DNA of 64,000 bases from Herminiimonas sp. (GCA_028292665.1 JAQGLW010000020.1:1-64000); one strand, 5' to 3'. Positions 39,099 to 48,435 are shown, counted from the stretch's first letter. The notes: generated from the letters alone by a model not told the origin. Numbers and translations are program-made.

Positions 39099-39821
39099 AT
39101 GGCGACGGCACAGCAACATGAAGCAGCGGAAATTCTTGGGAAGGTCGATTGGGATCTTTATCGCGATCGGCGCGTTATGACTCTATGGAAGGTCGCCGCG
39201 TTAAGTATGGAAATGACGCCAACGAAACCATTCATAAATCAGGCAAAGAAAAATGATCCAAACTGGAAAGCTGAATACAATTCAAGAAAAAATTACTTAT
39301 GTGCCAAGTTGTGTGAAACCCCGACTGAAGGCCTTGTCATGTGTTTTCCTAAGCACCGCGGCGGTAATGAAGGCGCAGTTCGAACCAATCTGACTATCGA
39401 CATGTTGAGTGCAATTCCGGTTTTGCGGAACAGATATTCCAGCGACGACATGGCGAAAGGATTTCTAGCGCTTGAAGCCGATCTTAAAAAAATCCCAATC
39501 CCACCGCTGATCGGCATGTCGCCATCTATTCATGTCCATGTCCCGTCCGGTCAATCGATTGAGAAACCAAAAAGGGACCAGACAGCGCGCAACAACGCGA
39601 CGTCGACATCAGGCATGCACTACATCGTCTATGCAATGGCCAAATTACACTATAACTACTCGGGTAAGGCGACAGCGACGGAGAAAAGCGAAGCAATCGA
39701 GAAAATGTGTGCAGCTATGCAATCCATAAGCATCAATGGCTACGGCGCTGGACCCGACGCACTGAAGAACATATTGATAGACGCGCACAACGCTGTAATC
39801 AATAAGAATCTTCCTGAATGA
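39099..39821 (+). CDS. Hypothetical protein, first gene of the satellite-like module
   Basis: A 240-residue soluble protein (MATAQQHEAAEILGKVDWDL...). The ATG at 39099 is preferred to the upstream one because it has a better ribosome site and a more protein-like beginning. It contains WKVAALSMEMTPTKPFI and a C-terminal helical segment (ATATEKSEAIEKMCAAM). I do not recognise the family. Position before alpA and a P4-type primase suggests a phage-satellite or plasmid gene. Confidence 0.6.
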   Translation: MATAQQHEAAEILGKVDWDLYRDRRVMTLWKVAALSMEMTPTKPFINQAKKNDPNWKAEYNSRKNYLCAKLCETPTEGLVMCFPKHRGGNEGAVRTNLTIDMLSAIPVLRNRYSSDDMAKGFLALEADLKKIPIPPLIGMSPSIHVHVPSGQSIEKPKRDQTARNNATSTSGMHYIVYAMAKLHYNYSGKATATEKSEAIEKMCAAMQSISINGYGAGPDALKNILIDAHNAVINKNLPE

Positions 39822-39919
39822 ATTCATGATGAATTCAATTTTGTAAAAGCGCGACTTAATTTAGTCTTCGCAGACGGATCCGCAACTTCTGTTGGATTCA
39901 TCAACCTGCGAGGAATTAA

Positions 39920-40135
39920 ATGACAACTGCAATTCAAGAAGCACTCATTCGTAAGCGAGAAGTCCTCCGCCTTACAGGATGGTCCGATTCAACTCTTTAT
40001 TTACGGATGGCGGACAATACGTTTTGCCGCCCAGTCCGTATCGGCCCCCGCTCGGTGGCTTGGCCTGCAAGCGAGGTCCAAGCATATATTCAGAAATGCA
40101 TCGCGGAACGCGACGCGATGGGAGAAAAGAAATGA
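39920..40135 (+). CDS. alpA: AlpA-family phage regulatory protein
   Basis: A 71-residue protein with the AlpA/excisionase-type winged-helix pattern. It begins ALIRKREVLRLTGWSDSTLYLRMAD (helix-turn-helix), then FCRPVRIGPRSVAWPASEVQAYI, which matches the R-x-G-x-x-x-x-W-x-x-x-E-V-x-x-W/Y-I signature closely. AlpA-type proteins activate integrase/excision genes in P4-like elements. An AGGAATT site precedes the ATG. The stop overlaps the start of a 42-residue frame. Confidence 0.85.
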   Translation: MTTAIQEALIRKREVLRLTGWSDSTLYLRMADNTFCRPVRIGPRSVAWPASEVQAYIQKCIAERDAMGEKK

Positions 40136-40260
40136 ATGCTCTCTCAATCCGCAACCCGCATGCAAGGCTTCCACATAACGGTTATTTGGCGGATGTAACG
40201 CTTCCATTGGCTGAACCAGTCGGCGTTATGCCGGCTGTAGTTCGCAGCGCCAAACTGTAA
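40132..40260 (+). CDS. Small 42-residue ORF coupled to alpA
   Basis: A short frame (MNALSIRNPHARLPHNGYLADVT... then SAKL) overlaps the alpA stop in an ATGA arrangement. Coupling of this type is common for real small genes in phage satellites. No domain is visible. It could also be an accidental frame. Confidence 0.4.
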   Translation: MNALSIRNPHARLPHNGYLADVTLPLAEPVGVMPAVVRSAKL

Positions 40261-40464
40261 ATAGTTAACAGGTCCATGCGGCACATGGACCATCAACCAC
40301 ATAATTCAACCATCTCCCTTCCCCGAAAAAAGTGGAGGAGGTGCAACCGTTTTCTTTTAATTTCTAAAAAGAAAAAATACATGCAAGTGATGTACAGCAT
40401 GGTTAGCGGTTCCACCTTGTCCGCACTGTGGGGGAGGCACTGGTTGATAACCGAAGGAATACAA

Positions 40465-42693
40465 ATGCAACTGAAACCAAACCCCGTAGAAATGAAGATA
40501 TTCAAAGACTTTTTTCACCCGAACCAGCCTGCCCGTTATCAGACCTACAGCAAACATGAAGAGCGCCGCAAAGAATCCAAACATTTTTCGAGTAAATGGA
40601 CGAAGAAGGCGAAAGACCGGTTAATTCGCGCCAACATGAACAAGATGGAAATCGCCATGACGATCAACCGCACAAACGGCAAAGGCCGCAGTACTCAGAA
40701 CATCACTGAAATTGTTGCTCTGTTTGTCGACTGCGACCATGGCACCCCAAGCAAAAACGAACTGCTGGCGCTTCCCATACCGCCGCATCTCATCGTGGAA
40801 ACGTCCCGTGGCAATTACCACGCGTACTGGTTGATCAAAGGATGCCCAGTCGAACAATTCAAGGCCGTACAACAAGCTCTGGCTCAGAAGCTCGGAACGG
40901 ATATCAATGTCTGCGACCCAGGTCGTGCGATGCGTATGCCCGGCACGATCAACTGGAAATCCGACCCGCCGTTTTTGGCAAAAATCATGCATATTCAAAG
41001 TGATGCTACGCCGATTCCGCTTGCCCGCTTCCTCAAGAAAATGGGGCTGACCGTCAACTTCCTTGAGGATGCGCCATCGACGAGTGGTCAGGCAGTGATT
41101 TCCGAAACGGCGCAACAGGAACTCACGCCGCAACTTAAAGCCAGAATCGAATCCGCCCTGGAAGGGGTGCCTGCCGATGACCGATGGGTGTGGCAGCGTG
41201 TCGGCATGGCGATTCACAGTGCCGATAGCACGGAGAGGGGTTATGAAGTATGGACATCATGGTCCCGCCAGTCTGAAAAATTCGATGCGAAAGACCAGCA
41301 CAAACGCTGGAGCGAATTCAAGGCGAGTGGCGGCGTGAATATTGAATCGCTCTTTTGGCTCGCGAATCACTCAAAACTGGGCGGCGACGCCGCGTTCGAC
41401 GAAATGTCGATGGCGGAACTCTTCGCGGCCACGTACGGGCATTGCTTGCGGTACGACAGTGAGAACAAGGAGTGGTACCACTTTGCCGGCGTGATATGGG
41501 TGCCTGGCGAGAAAGCCGCGCACCGCCTCGCCCGTCAGCTGATCTCCGAACTGACGAGCGGCAAAAAGGGAAACGGCAATGAATCGCTGAAACGATTTCG
41601 CAGTGTGAACGCTATGAAAAGCGTCGTCACCCATGCCGAACTGTTGGACGACCTGAAAATTACGGTCCAGGCGTTCGACTCGTCCGCGCATGTGTTAGCG
41701 GTCAAGAATGGCGTGATCGACCTGACGACGAGCCAGTTCCGCACCGCATGCGCATCCGACTATTTGCGTCGGCAGGCGGACGTGGCGTTCGCTCCGGGAG
41801 CGAAATGCCCGCTCTGGATCGCATTCATGAAAGACGTGACTCGGAAAGACGCGGGCCTGTACGAATTTATCCGACGCGCATTGGGATACATCGTGTTCGG
41901 TCATGCCGACCTGCAACTCTTTTTCCTGGCGGTGGGGTCGGGCGGCAACGGCAAGGGGGTGCTGATGCGGACCATCAAAGCGATTCTGGGCGACTATGCG
42001 CAAAGCGTGGCGCCCAATTTGCTCAGCAGCGCCTACAGCGGCAACGCCAACAGCCCGTCACCGGCACTGGCGACACTGTACGGCGCACGCTTTGTGATCT
42101 GCACGGAATTGCAGACGCACCGGAAAATGGACGATGCGTTCATCAAGCAATATGCGGGCGGCGACGAGATCACGGCGCGCACCACCTATGGAGAAGTTTT
42201 TTCGTTCAAACCGGAAGGAAAGTTGTGGCTGTCGGCAAACGAGCTGCCTGAAATTGCCGCATCCGATGAAGCGATGTGGCGTCGCCTCAAGCCGATACCG
42301 TTCGATGTCAAGTTTCAAGGTGCGCAGCGCGATGACGATCTGGAGAAAAAATTCCGGGACGAGTATCCGGGCATTCTGAACTGGATATTGAAAGGAGGAA
42401 AGAAATTTGCGAAAGATGGATTGGGAAGTTGCGCGGCAGTAGACACCTTGGAAGGGAAAATGCGGGCGGCGTCTGATTCCGTGCTCGCCTGGATGTCGGA
42501 GTGCTGTATCGAGGAAAGTATCGACGAAACACAAGCCAGTCTGGCGTATGAAAGCTATGCGGTTTTTTGTCGAAAGTCCCGCCGCAAGGCAATGAGTCCG
42601 ACGGCTTTTCGTGCTGTCATGGAGGAGAAAGGCTTTCAGCGAAAAAAGAAAAGATCGAACAATGTCTATCTGGGCTTTCGTCTGCAGGGGTGA
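40465..42693 (+). CDS. P4-type phage/plasmid primase-helicase
   Basis: A 742-residue replication protein. The N-terminal primase-like part (about residues 1-230) has LFVDCDHGTPSKNELLALP and ETSRGNYHAYWLIKGCP, typical of RepB/AEP-type primases. A PriCT-like region follows (ESALEGVPADDRWVWQRVG). The superfamily-3 helicase has Walker A GSGGNGKGVLMRT and the later GDEITARTTYGEVF block, ending in D5-type modules. The ATG at 40465 has a GAAGGAA ribosome site; the frame is open further up but that part looks unlike the family. It is the core gene of a P4-like satellite or plasmid-derived element. It looks intact. Confidence 0.88.
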   Translation: MQLKPNPVEMKIFKDFFHPNQPARYQTYSKHEERRKESKHFSSKWTKKAKDRLIRANMNKMEIAMTINRTNGKGRSTQNITEIVALFVDCDHGTPSKNELLALPIPPHLIVETSRGNYHAYWLIKGCPVEQFKAVQQALAQKLGTDINVCDPGRAMRMPGTINWKSDPPFLAKIMHIQSDATPIPLARFLKKMGLTVNFLEDAPSTSGQAVISETAQQELTPQLKARIESALEGVPADDRWVWQRVGMAIHSADSTERGYEVWTSWSRQSEKFDAKDQHKRWSEFKASGGVNIESLFWLANHSKLGGDAAFDEMSMAELFAATYGHCLRYDSENKEWYHFAGVIWVPGEKAAHRLARQLISELTSGKKGNGNESLKRFRSVNAMKSVVTHAELLDDLKITVQAFDSSAHVLAVKNGVIDLTTSQFRTACASDYLRRQADVAFAPGAKCPLWIAFMKDVTRKDAGLYEFIRRALGYIVFGHADLQLFFLAVGSGGNGKGVLMRTIKAILGDYAQSVAPNLLSSAYSGNANSPSPALATLYGARFVICTELQTHRKMDDAFIKQYAGGDEITARTTYGEVFSFKPEGKLWLSANELPEIAASDEAMWRRLKPIPFDVKFQGAQRDDDLEKKFRDEYPGILNWILKGGKKFAKDGLGSCAAVDTLEGKMRAASDSVLAWMSECCIEESIDETQASLAYESYAVFCRKSRRKAMSPTAFRAVMEEKGFQRKKKRSNNVYLGFRLQG

Positions 42694-42720
42694 CGGCAAT
42701 GCCGCTTGATTGATCGCCGG

Positions 42721-42757
42721 TTGCCTTCATCCGATTCACGCGTACGGATGAAGGCAA
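42721..42757. repeat. 13-bp-stem hairpin downstream of the primase gene
   Basis: TTGCCTTCATCCG (42721-42733) pairs perfectly with CGGATGAAGGCAA (42745-42757) across an 11-base loop. There is no T run after it, so it is either a non-standard terminator, an origin-type structure or a recombination site. Confidence 0.6.
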
Positions 42758-42942
42758 TGCATTCCCTTACCTTTCAACCGGCTTCCATCTGCGAACTTGC
42801 ATGGTGGCACGTCGGGTCAACATTATCGGTAAGTGTAAAGAAAAAAGAAGCAGGATTCCTGCTGAGAAATTAGCCCTATCCACCTTACCATGCGCGCGTT
42901 GCTTTGAGCCCGTTTAACCACGAAAGAATGGAGAAATACATC

Positions 42943-43302
42943 ATGTCCAGCATTCGAATCATCAATATTGACTGCTTCATCGCCGCACTCGAACAACACG
43001 GCATTTCGGTCTACTACAATGCACCATTGCCCAATGGATACGGCGAGAAATTCACGTTGCGGAACGGTGGAATTCTGACAATTTATCCCTCGACATACAA
43101 CTGGCAGATCCAGGGAAAAATGTTGCCGAAGGCCCGAGCTAGCCTGGAAGCACTCATGCAACAACTGTTACCCAAGGCTGCCGTTTGCAGGCACAGGCAG
43201 TCATCTCCCCGTTTCAGCCAAGCTGTTCCGCCGCAGGAAGGCGATTGGACCGAGGAGGAAGAGGGGCAGTGCGCACGTATTCTGAAACTGGGTAAGTTTT
43301 GA
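42943..43302 (+). CDS. Hypothetical satellite protein
   Basis: A 119-residue protein starting MSSIRIINIDCFIAALEQHGI. A GGAGA site precedes the ATG with a 9-base spacer. It contains GEKFTLRNGGILTIYPS and WQIQGKM, a short beta-hairpin pattern, and an acidic tail (GDWTEEEEGQCARIL). I do not recognise it. It belongs to the satellite-like module. Confidence 0.5.
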   Translation: MSSIRIINIDCFIAALEQHGISVYYNAPLPNGYGEKFTLRNGGILTIYPSTYNWQIQGKMLPKARASLEALMQQLLPKAAVCRHRQSSPRFSQAVPPQEGDWTEEEEGQCARILKLGKF

Positions 43303-43319
43303 CAAGTACGCAAAAGTCA

Positions 43320-43414
43320 TGGAAATCAATCAACTCGCCCAACCGGTCGGTCATGTGAAAGGCTGCCGGTTGCGCTACAAGCGCCGACAGATGTTGAATT
43401 GCAGCGCGTTTTGA
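43320..43414 (+). pseudogene. Short frame cut by the IS3 element
   Basis: A frame (MEINQLAQPVGHVKGCRLRY...) runs into the left inverted repeat of the IS element at 43412, where the TGA of TGACCC becomes its stop. So the original 3' end has been lost. Only 31 residues remain and the ribosome site is weak, so it may never have been a gene. Confidence 0.3.
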
Positions 43415-44712
43415 CCCACCTTTGGAGTGCACCCCCCGGACTGAACCAGGGTAGCGAGATGAAGTGATACGCTTGTCGAGCCTTCACAAGAGGCGCGACA
43501 TCATGTCAGTCAGAGGACCATACCGGCGGCACAGCCTGCAATTTAAAATCCAGAACTGCACCGATATCCGTAGCGGCAAAGTCGGACGCCGAGAGGCGCT
43601 CAAGACACATAACCTCTCAGCCAATCTCATGCAGATGTGGCTGACGCAGTTTGATCGCGGCGAGCTTGACTTGGAAGAAGCCGCCGCATCGACCGTGGCT
43701 GAATGCGAAGCCCACATTGCTGCCTTGGAGCGCAAGGTCGGCCAGCTCACCATGGAACTGGATCTCCTTAAACAAACACCCCGATTGCGACTCGTAAGCG
43801 ACAACGAGATCATCGATCGTCAGCGGCCCGAAGCCTGCTCCATTCGACGGGGGTGCCAAGTGATTGACCTTCTTCGGAGCACCTATTATTACCGACCAAG
43901 CATCGCTGCGAGACCGATTGATGATCTGGCTTTGGCCGCCTTGATTGACGACATCCACGATGAATTCCCTGGCTACGGCTATCCCCGTGTCACGCTGGAA
44001 CTCAAGGGGCGAGGTCATGCAATCAATTACAAACGCGTCGCCAGAGTAATGAAGGCGCATGGTTTGAATGTCCGGCGCCGGCGCAGCTTCAAACCTGCGC
44101 CAGGCTCTGAGGCCGATTTGTCTGTATACCCGAACCAGTATCGCAACAACATTCCGAAGGAGCCTGATCGGGTCTGGGTCTCTGATATCACGTACATTCG
44201 CATCGCTTCCGGATTTGCCTATCTGGCCGTTATTCTTGATGCCTGTAGTCGGAAGGTGATCGGATATGCGTTATCGCAGCGAATCGATGCACCGCTCGCA
44301 TTAGCCGCATTGAACGCGGCCTACTCAGCCAGGCAGCCAGCGGCAGGCACTTGCATTCATCACACGGATCGAGGATGCCAATATGCCAGCGCGTTGTATC
44401 GTAATGCGTTGGCGCAGTTTGGTTTGATCGGCTCGATGAGTGCGCCAGCGAATCCGTACAATAACGCGCAAGCGGAGAGCTTCATGAAGACACTGAAGGT
44501 GGAAGAAGTTTATCTGGCCGGCTATGAGACATTCAATGACGTCGCCAACAGATTGCCCTATTTCATCGAACAGATTTATAACGAACGGCGCATGCATTCG
44601 GCGCTCGGCTACCAATCACCTAATAAATTCGAAGCACAACTCGCTCTGCAAGCGGCTTAAATCTTTAAACCAGATTGGTCCAGTCCGAGGGGTTCACTCC
44701 AATGACGGGTCA
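43412..44712. mobile_element. IS3-family insertion sequence, complete
   Basis: A 1301-base element with imperfect terminal inverted repeats: TGACCCACCTTTGGAGTG at the left end, and TGACCCGTCATTGGAGTG read inward from the right end. Inner parts match further (CAGTCCG near both ends). It holds one intact transposase gene. No clear short target duplication was found at the borders. Confidence 0.85.
43503..44660 (+). CDS. IS3-family transposase (single reading frame)
   Basis: A 385-residue transposase. The N-terminal HTH part starts SVRGPYRRHSLQFKIQNC, with a Leu-rich coil (LERKVGQLTMELDLLK). The HTH_21-type middle has GYGYPRVTLELKGRGHAINYKRVARVMKAHGL. The rve integrase core has the three catalytic acids: Asp in VWVSDITYI, Asp in HHTDRGCQYAS and Glu in NAQAESFMKTLK. 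The frame is continuous where most IS3 elements need a frameshift, so it resembles the single-frame subgroup. The ATG at 43503 is chosen from the conserved SVRGPYRRHS beginning. It looks active. Confidence 0.92.
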   Translation: MSVRGPYRRHSLQFKIQNCTDIRSGKVGRREALKTHNLSANLMQMWLTQFDRGELDLEEAAASTVAECEAHIAALERKVGQLTMELDLLKQTPRLRLVSDNEIIDRQRPEACSIRRGCQVIDLLRSTYYYRPSIAARPIDDLALAALIDDIHDEFPGYGYPRVTLELKGRGHAINYKRVARVMKAHGLNVRRRRSFKPAPGSEADLSVYPNQYRNNIPKEPDRVWVSDITYIRIASGFAYLAVILDACSRKVIGYALSQRIDAPLALAALNAAYSARQPAAGTCIHHTDRGCQYASALYRNALAQFGLIGSMSAPANPYNNAQAESFMKTLKVEEVYLAGYETFNDVANRLPYFIEQIYNERRMHSALGYQSPNKFEAQLALQAA

Positions 44713-44784
44713 ATTTATGGCAATAGCCAACACACTAGCTGAAACTAACGCTATTTCGGTTATTTTTTTACTTGAGGGCGCCTG

Positions 44785-45147
44785 CTATTGGCATGAATTT
44801 AATGCTTCTTCAAACTTACCGGCACCTATTACTCCACCTCTAAAATAATTTGTTTTCGAACCAAGTTGAGTGTCATCGACATCGACTAGCAATCCTGTTC
44901 CGCCCATGCCATTAATCCAAGAAAGGGTATATCCTGTCGTGGTTGGTCTCATGTTGACGGGGACGGTATTTCCAAACAACCCACCATTTTCCCAATTATC
45001 CGCAATGCAAACCGCTATAAATTTTGCTGATTTTTGGCTCGTAAATTGGAGATCAGCTTTTTCTTTTCGCATGTCCCCAGGGGATGCACAACTAGTTAGC
45101 AAAATTATCGAGATTAGACTCACAAGTCTTGCAGAAATATTTTTCAT
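44785..45147 (-). CDS. Predicted small lipoprotein
   Basis: A 120-residue precursor starting MKNISARLVSLISIILLTSCASPG. The lipobox LTSC indicates a lipidated Cys. The mature part (SQKSAKFIAVCIADNWENGG...) has no family I know. Base composition is AT-richer than the core, fitting transferred DNA. It follows the truncated membrane gene on the same strand. Confidence 0.6.
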   Translation of the reverse strand: MKNISARLVSLISIILLTSCASPGDMRKEKADLQFTSQKSAKFIAVCIADNWENGGLFGNTVPVNMRPTTTGYTLSWINGMGGTGLLVDVDDTQLGSKTNYFRGGVIGAGKFEEALNSCQ

Positions 45148-45241
45148 GTTGATCATAGATTGCTTGTAATGTTTGATCCATCTGTTTATTTTGAACTGCA
45201 AGTTTTGTTTTGAATCTTAGATTGAACCAGTCGATCAGAGC

Positions 45242-45830
45242 CTATTTTACGCTGAGATCTTGCATTACATTTTGCATGAATGGTTGTTGAAGGAGGTCCT
45301 GAAGTGGCGAGCCTGGGTGGGCTGAGTCTATAAATCTAACTGGATTAGAGTCTAATTGCGTGATCGCAGCAGCAAATAGGCGTTGCTCTAATAATGGGTC
45401 CGGACCCTTGGCCTGGTCTCTAAACCCGACATAAGCTTTAGCTAGAGACGCTTTGTATGCATAGTCCTCGGTAAGCGAAAAGTTTTTGGACAACATTGTC
45501 GTCGACATCCACGCAAGCCAAATAGGGGCTCCTAAGCCAAACAATAATAAAAGTAATTGTGCTCCAAGGGCCCAATTATCTGGCTTTGTACCAATTAACT
45601 TTGATAAGTCTTCGTATCTAAGCCATCCGATAACTGCTGCTACCAATAATGAAGCAATTAGTGCGACACCCCAGAACTGTTCTCTAGTTTTATTTTTTAA
45701 AGCTTTTTCGTTGAAAGCCCCTGCCAATCCGGCTGTCGTACTGAGGTTGTGCGCTTCAGCTGCTTGATTTGCTTCCGTCTCAGCTTTTATTTTCGATTCT
45801 TCAGCCGATACGCTAGCCTTTACAGCGTTA
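45242..45830 (-). pseudogene. C-terminal remnant of a membrane protein
   Basis: The frame reads AVKASVSAEESKIKAETEANQ... with no start codon, after an in-frame stop in joined foreign sequence near 45845. It continues as ALKNKTREQFWGVALIASLLVAAVIGW and LGAQLLLLLFGLGAPIWLAW, two membrane helices, and a soluble tail. Its N-terminus was lost at a junction with transposon scraps. A helical, possibly signalling or phage-like protein; identity unknown. Confidence 0.55.
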
Positions 45831-45957
45831 TAACAGCAGACGATCGCGCATCAGCAACAGGTGATGAATGATGTCACTCCAACGCCTGCACCGATGTCCC
45901 CACAAGCAAACAAACTATTAAATGAGGACCATCAGCGACGCTGGACAGCAGAGGAGC

Positions 45958-46035
45958 GGCTGCAGCTCAAACATGGACGCGGCCGAATACAAGCACATCG
46001 TGCTTAGCCTCATTTTCGTCAAGTACATATGGGAA
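45958..46035 (+). pseudogene. hsdM fragment (type I restriction methyltransferase scrap)
   Basis: NMDAAEYKHIVLSLIFVKYI is nearly the HsdM N-terminal signature NMDAAEYKHVVLGLIFLKYI (from memory). Only about 25 residues remain and the rest reads as unrelated sequence. A type I restriction system once existed here or was carried in. Confidence 0.55.
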
Positions 46036-46049
46036 TCGATCATTCGTAG

Positions 46050-46139
46050 CGTGCTGCACCGCATACCGTATCCGTGCAGAGCCGGTTTAAACTGCGGGCT
46101 GTGCCGCCGATAAGCATGCCATGGAATCTTCATTTCCAA
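46050..46139 (-). pseudogene. Decayed IS3-like transposase start
   Basis: MEMKIPWHAYRRHSPQFKPALH resembles the SVRGPYRRHSLQFK beginning of the intact IS3 transposase at 43.5 kb, then becomes unrelated. A short remnant of another IS3-type copy. Confidence 0.4.
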
Positions 46140-46140
46140 G

Positions 46141-46858
46141 TTAGATGAACACCATAGGACTTCGACGTTGTGGCCCCTTGGTTTTTAGACTGTTTTGGGC
46201 CTGCTTACTCATTGAAGAGAGTTGGTCTCGGTCGATGCCGACATTGGTCACCTCATGCGCCACAATCAGATGATGTTTCGCATCGACCGCAGTTTGGACG
46301 TTGTAGCCGACGATGCCTGTTCCGCGCGTCTTCATTGAGCGGGCATACGGATCGGTCAGGGAAATCTGCTTGTCCGGTGTTTCATCAAGTCGTACCTCGA
46401 TCTTCTGAGTTCCTGCATCAGTGCCTACAACGCAGCGATCTTCTCTTGTAGACGCAGATTCTTCGCTTGTGCCGCCTGGGGCTTTTGCCGGTCGGATGTA
46501 TCGAGAGCGGCGAGATAACGATGAATGCTTGATTCAAACTCCTCCATCCGTCGTTGGAGCTTCGCGCTGGTGAAGTTTCGGTCACGGCTATTAACGGCCT
46601 TGAATTTGCTGCCATCAATGGCAACCAGGGGTCGGAGAACAATCCCAGTTGCTGGCAGATTACGACGAACTGTCGGCAGACACTCGTTATTGCTTTACCG
46701 TTGTCTTTGCGGAAGTTGGCGGTGGTCTTGAAGTCCGGTTTCAAATGCGAGAAAATTACGCTGTTCTTGAAGGCGGTGCCAATATGGCCTTGTTTTACAC
46801 AATCTCGACCCTTTGCGGACGCCTGATCAGATGTATAACTGACTCTCGATGGAGACAA
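46141..46858 (-). pseudogene. Decayed IS1182/IS4-like transposase
   Basis: RGTGIVGYNVQTAVDAKHHLIV and HEVTNVGIDRDQLSSMSKQA in one frame, and HLKPDFKTTANFRKDNGKAITSVCRQFV in another, are typical of IS1182-type transposases. The two blocks lie in different frames with degraded stretches between, so several frameshifts have occurred. No intact element ends were found. Confidence 0.6.
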
Positions 46859-47050
46859 TCAAGTGAATTCGTCACGTCCGTTGTTTGCCACCACTGAGCG
46901 ACGCATTTGTGGTGAAAGAGAAATTTTCGTTCACCAGCTTGTTTGATCCTGCGTGGTATCTCGTAATTGACGCCAAAATTTCAGCAAGCTCAAAGACTTT
47001 CCTCGTAAGACAGCTCAGAGCTGCCGTGACTAAGTCAACATCACCAACTC
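46859..47050. other. Spacer with no gene
   Basis: Short stretch between transposase debris and the AraC-family gene. No supported coding frame. Confidence 0.4.
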
Positions 47051-47845
47051 CTACACGAGATTTGCTGCCACCGAACCTGGAGCACATCCAAATCGTCGGG
47101 TAAACGCTCTTGAAAATGAGGCTGCACTGCCAAAGCCCACATGTCGGGCCACCAGCTTGACAGACTCTCCTCTGGTGAGCCGTCGATGCCCGAGAGCCAG
47201 TCTCCAAGCTGTGAGATATGCGCCAGGCGTCTCGCCTACGACTGCTCGGAACTGCGCAATAAAATAGCTCCGTGACATCCCGGCTGCATCTGCCATCTTG
47301 TCAATGTCCCAGACGGCGGCCGGTGCGTCATGTACTGCGACGAGTGCGTGATGCAGCTGCGGGTGCGCAAGACCCGCTAGCAGGCCGGAACCGCCTGCAT
47401 GACGGCCAATCGTACGACGTAACATGATTAATACGATCACTTCAGCCAGACGATTGATGATGACTTGGCTACCACATTGATTCTTTTCGACTTCCACCGC
47501 AAGTGCATCCGTTAACGCGAGCATGATTGGTTCCACATGCAGATCGAATGTAATGCATTCCGGCAGCGCATTGACCAACGGATTTGAACTGCCACCAAAC
47601 TCTATCGTTGCCGCAATCATTTTTCCTCCGGGATCAGAAGGCAATGCGGCACCCGGCGCGAAAAATCGGATTTGCGAAAATTGATCGCCAATGCTGGTTG
47701 CCTCTAGCAACAAGTTCGGCATTGCGTCAGCGTCGGTTGGCTTTACCACGGAAACAGACAACGGAAAAGCGTCGATGAATGCGGCAAGACGGTCTCGTTT
47801 GGGCTTCGGCATAGGACTTTTAGTCATGTTTTTCAGATATTTCAT
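47051..47845 (-). CDS. AraC-family transcriptional regulator
   Basis: A 264-residue regulator. The N-terminal cupin-like sensor half (VKPTDADAMPNLLLEATSIGD) is followed by a double helix-turn-helix DNA-binding half: MADAAGMSRSYFIAQFRAVVGETPGAYLTAWRL and VKLVARHVGFGSAASFSRAF. It resembles AraC proteins with an AraC_binding_2/cupin_6 domain. It is divergent from the peroxiredoxin gene over 56 bases, so it probably controls that gene, perhaps in answer to an oxidising or thiol-reactive compound (inference). Confidence 0.88.
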   Translation of the reverse strand: MKYLKNMTKSPMPKPKRDRLAAFIDAFPLSVSVVKPTDADAMPNLLLEATSIGDQFSQIRFFAPGAALPSDPGGKMIAATIEFGGSSNPLVNALPECITFDLHVEPIMLALTDALAVEVEKNQCGSQVIINRLAEVIVLIMLRRTIGRHAGGSGLLAGLAHPQLHHALVAVHDAPAAVWDIDKMADAAGMSRSYFIAQFRAVVGETPGAYLTAWRLALGHRRLTRGESVKLVARHVGFGSAASFSRAFTRRFGCAPGSVAANLV

Positions 47846-47901
47846 ATTCTAAACGATGAAATACTGTGTCTTTCATCAAACAATCAGACTAGGAGCTACA
47901 A

Positions 47902-48435
47902 GTGATCATTCCCGGCCAGAAAACGCCTGAACTTCGTATCGATACCGTTTCAGGTGAGAGTTTCGACCTCAACGAACAACACACTTCGTTGATGACATTA
48001 GTATGTTTTTATCGGGGAGCGCATTGCGCAATTTGCAGACGCTATTTGCTGGAGTTGGCGAAGCTCGCCCCGAATTTTGCCGAAAGAGACGTAAAAGTCA
48101 TTGCGGTCAGCATGGATACCGAACAACGTGCGCGCTTGATGCTGGAGACTATTGGATCTAACGATTTGCAAGTCGGGTATGGATTGACAGCCGAAACCGC
48201 TCAGAACTGGCATTTGTATCTCTCGTCGCACCGCGGGAAAACCTCTGTCGGACTGGAAGAGTCTTCTGTCTTCACCGAACCAGCGTTGTTCTTGATCAAA
48301 CCATCCCGCAGCACCTACTTCGTATCCGTGCAATCCATGCCGTTTGCGCGACCTCCGTTGCCGGAAATTCTGCAGATGGTTGATTTTGCGAAAATCAACA
48401 GTTACGATGCCAGAGGCGGATATATGCCGTCGTAG
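47902..48435 (+). CDS. AhpC/TSA-family thioredoxin-fold protein (peroxiredoxin-like)
   Basis: A 177-residue protein with a redoxin fold. The GTG at 47902 has an AGGAG ribosome site. YRGAHCAICRRYLLELAKL holds a CxxC-type pair near residue 38, typical of a peroxiredoxin-like or AhpC/TSA-type protein. Its divergent partner is the AraC-family regulator. Likely reduces a hydroperoxide or related electrophile; the substrate is unknown. No truncation seen. Confidence 0.85.
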   Translation: MIIPGQKTPELRIDTVSGESFDLNEQHTSLMTLVCFYRGAHCAICRRYLLELAKLAPNFAERDVKVIAVSMDTEQRARLMLETIGSNDLQVGYGLTAETAQNWHLYLSSHRGKTSVGLEESSVFTEPALFLIKPSRSTYFVSVQSMPFARPPLPEILQMVDFAKINSYDARGGYMPS

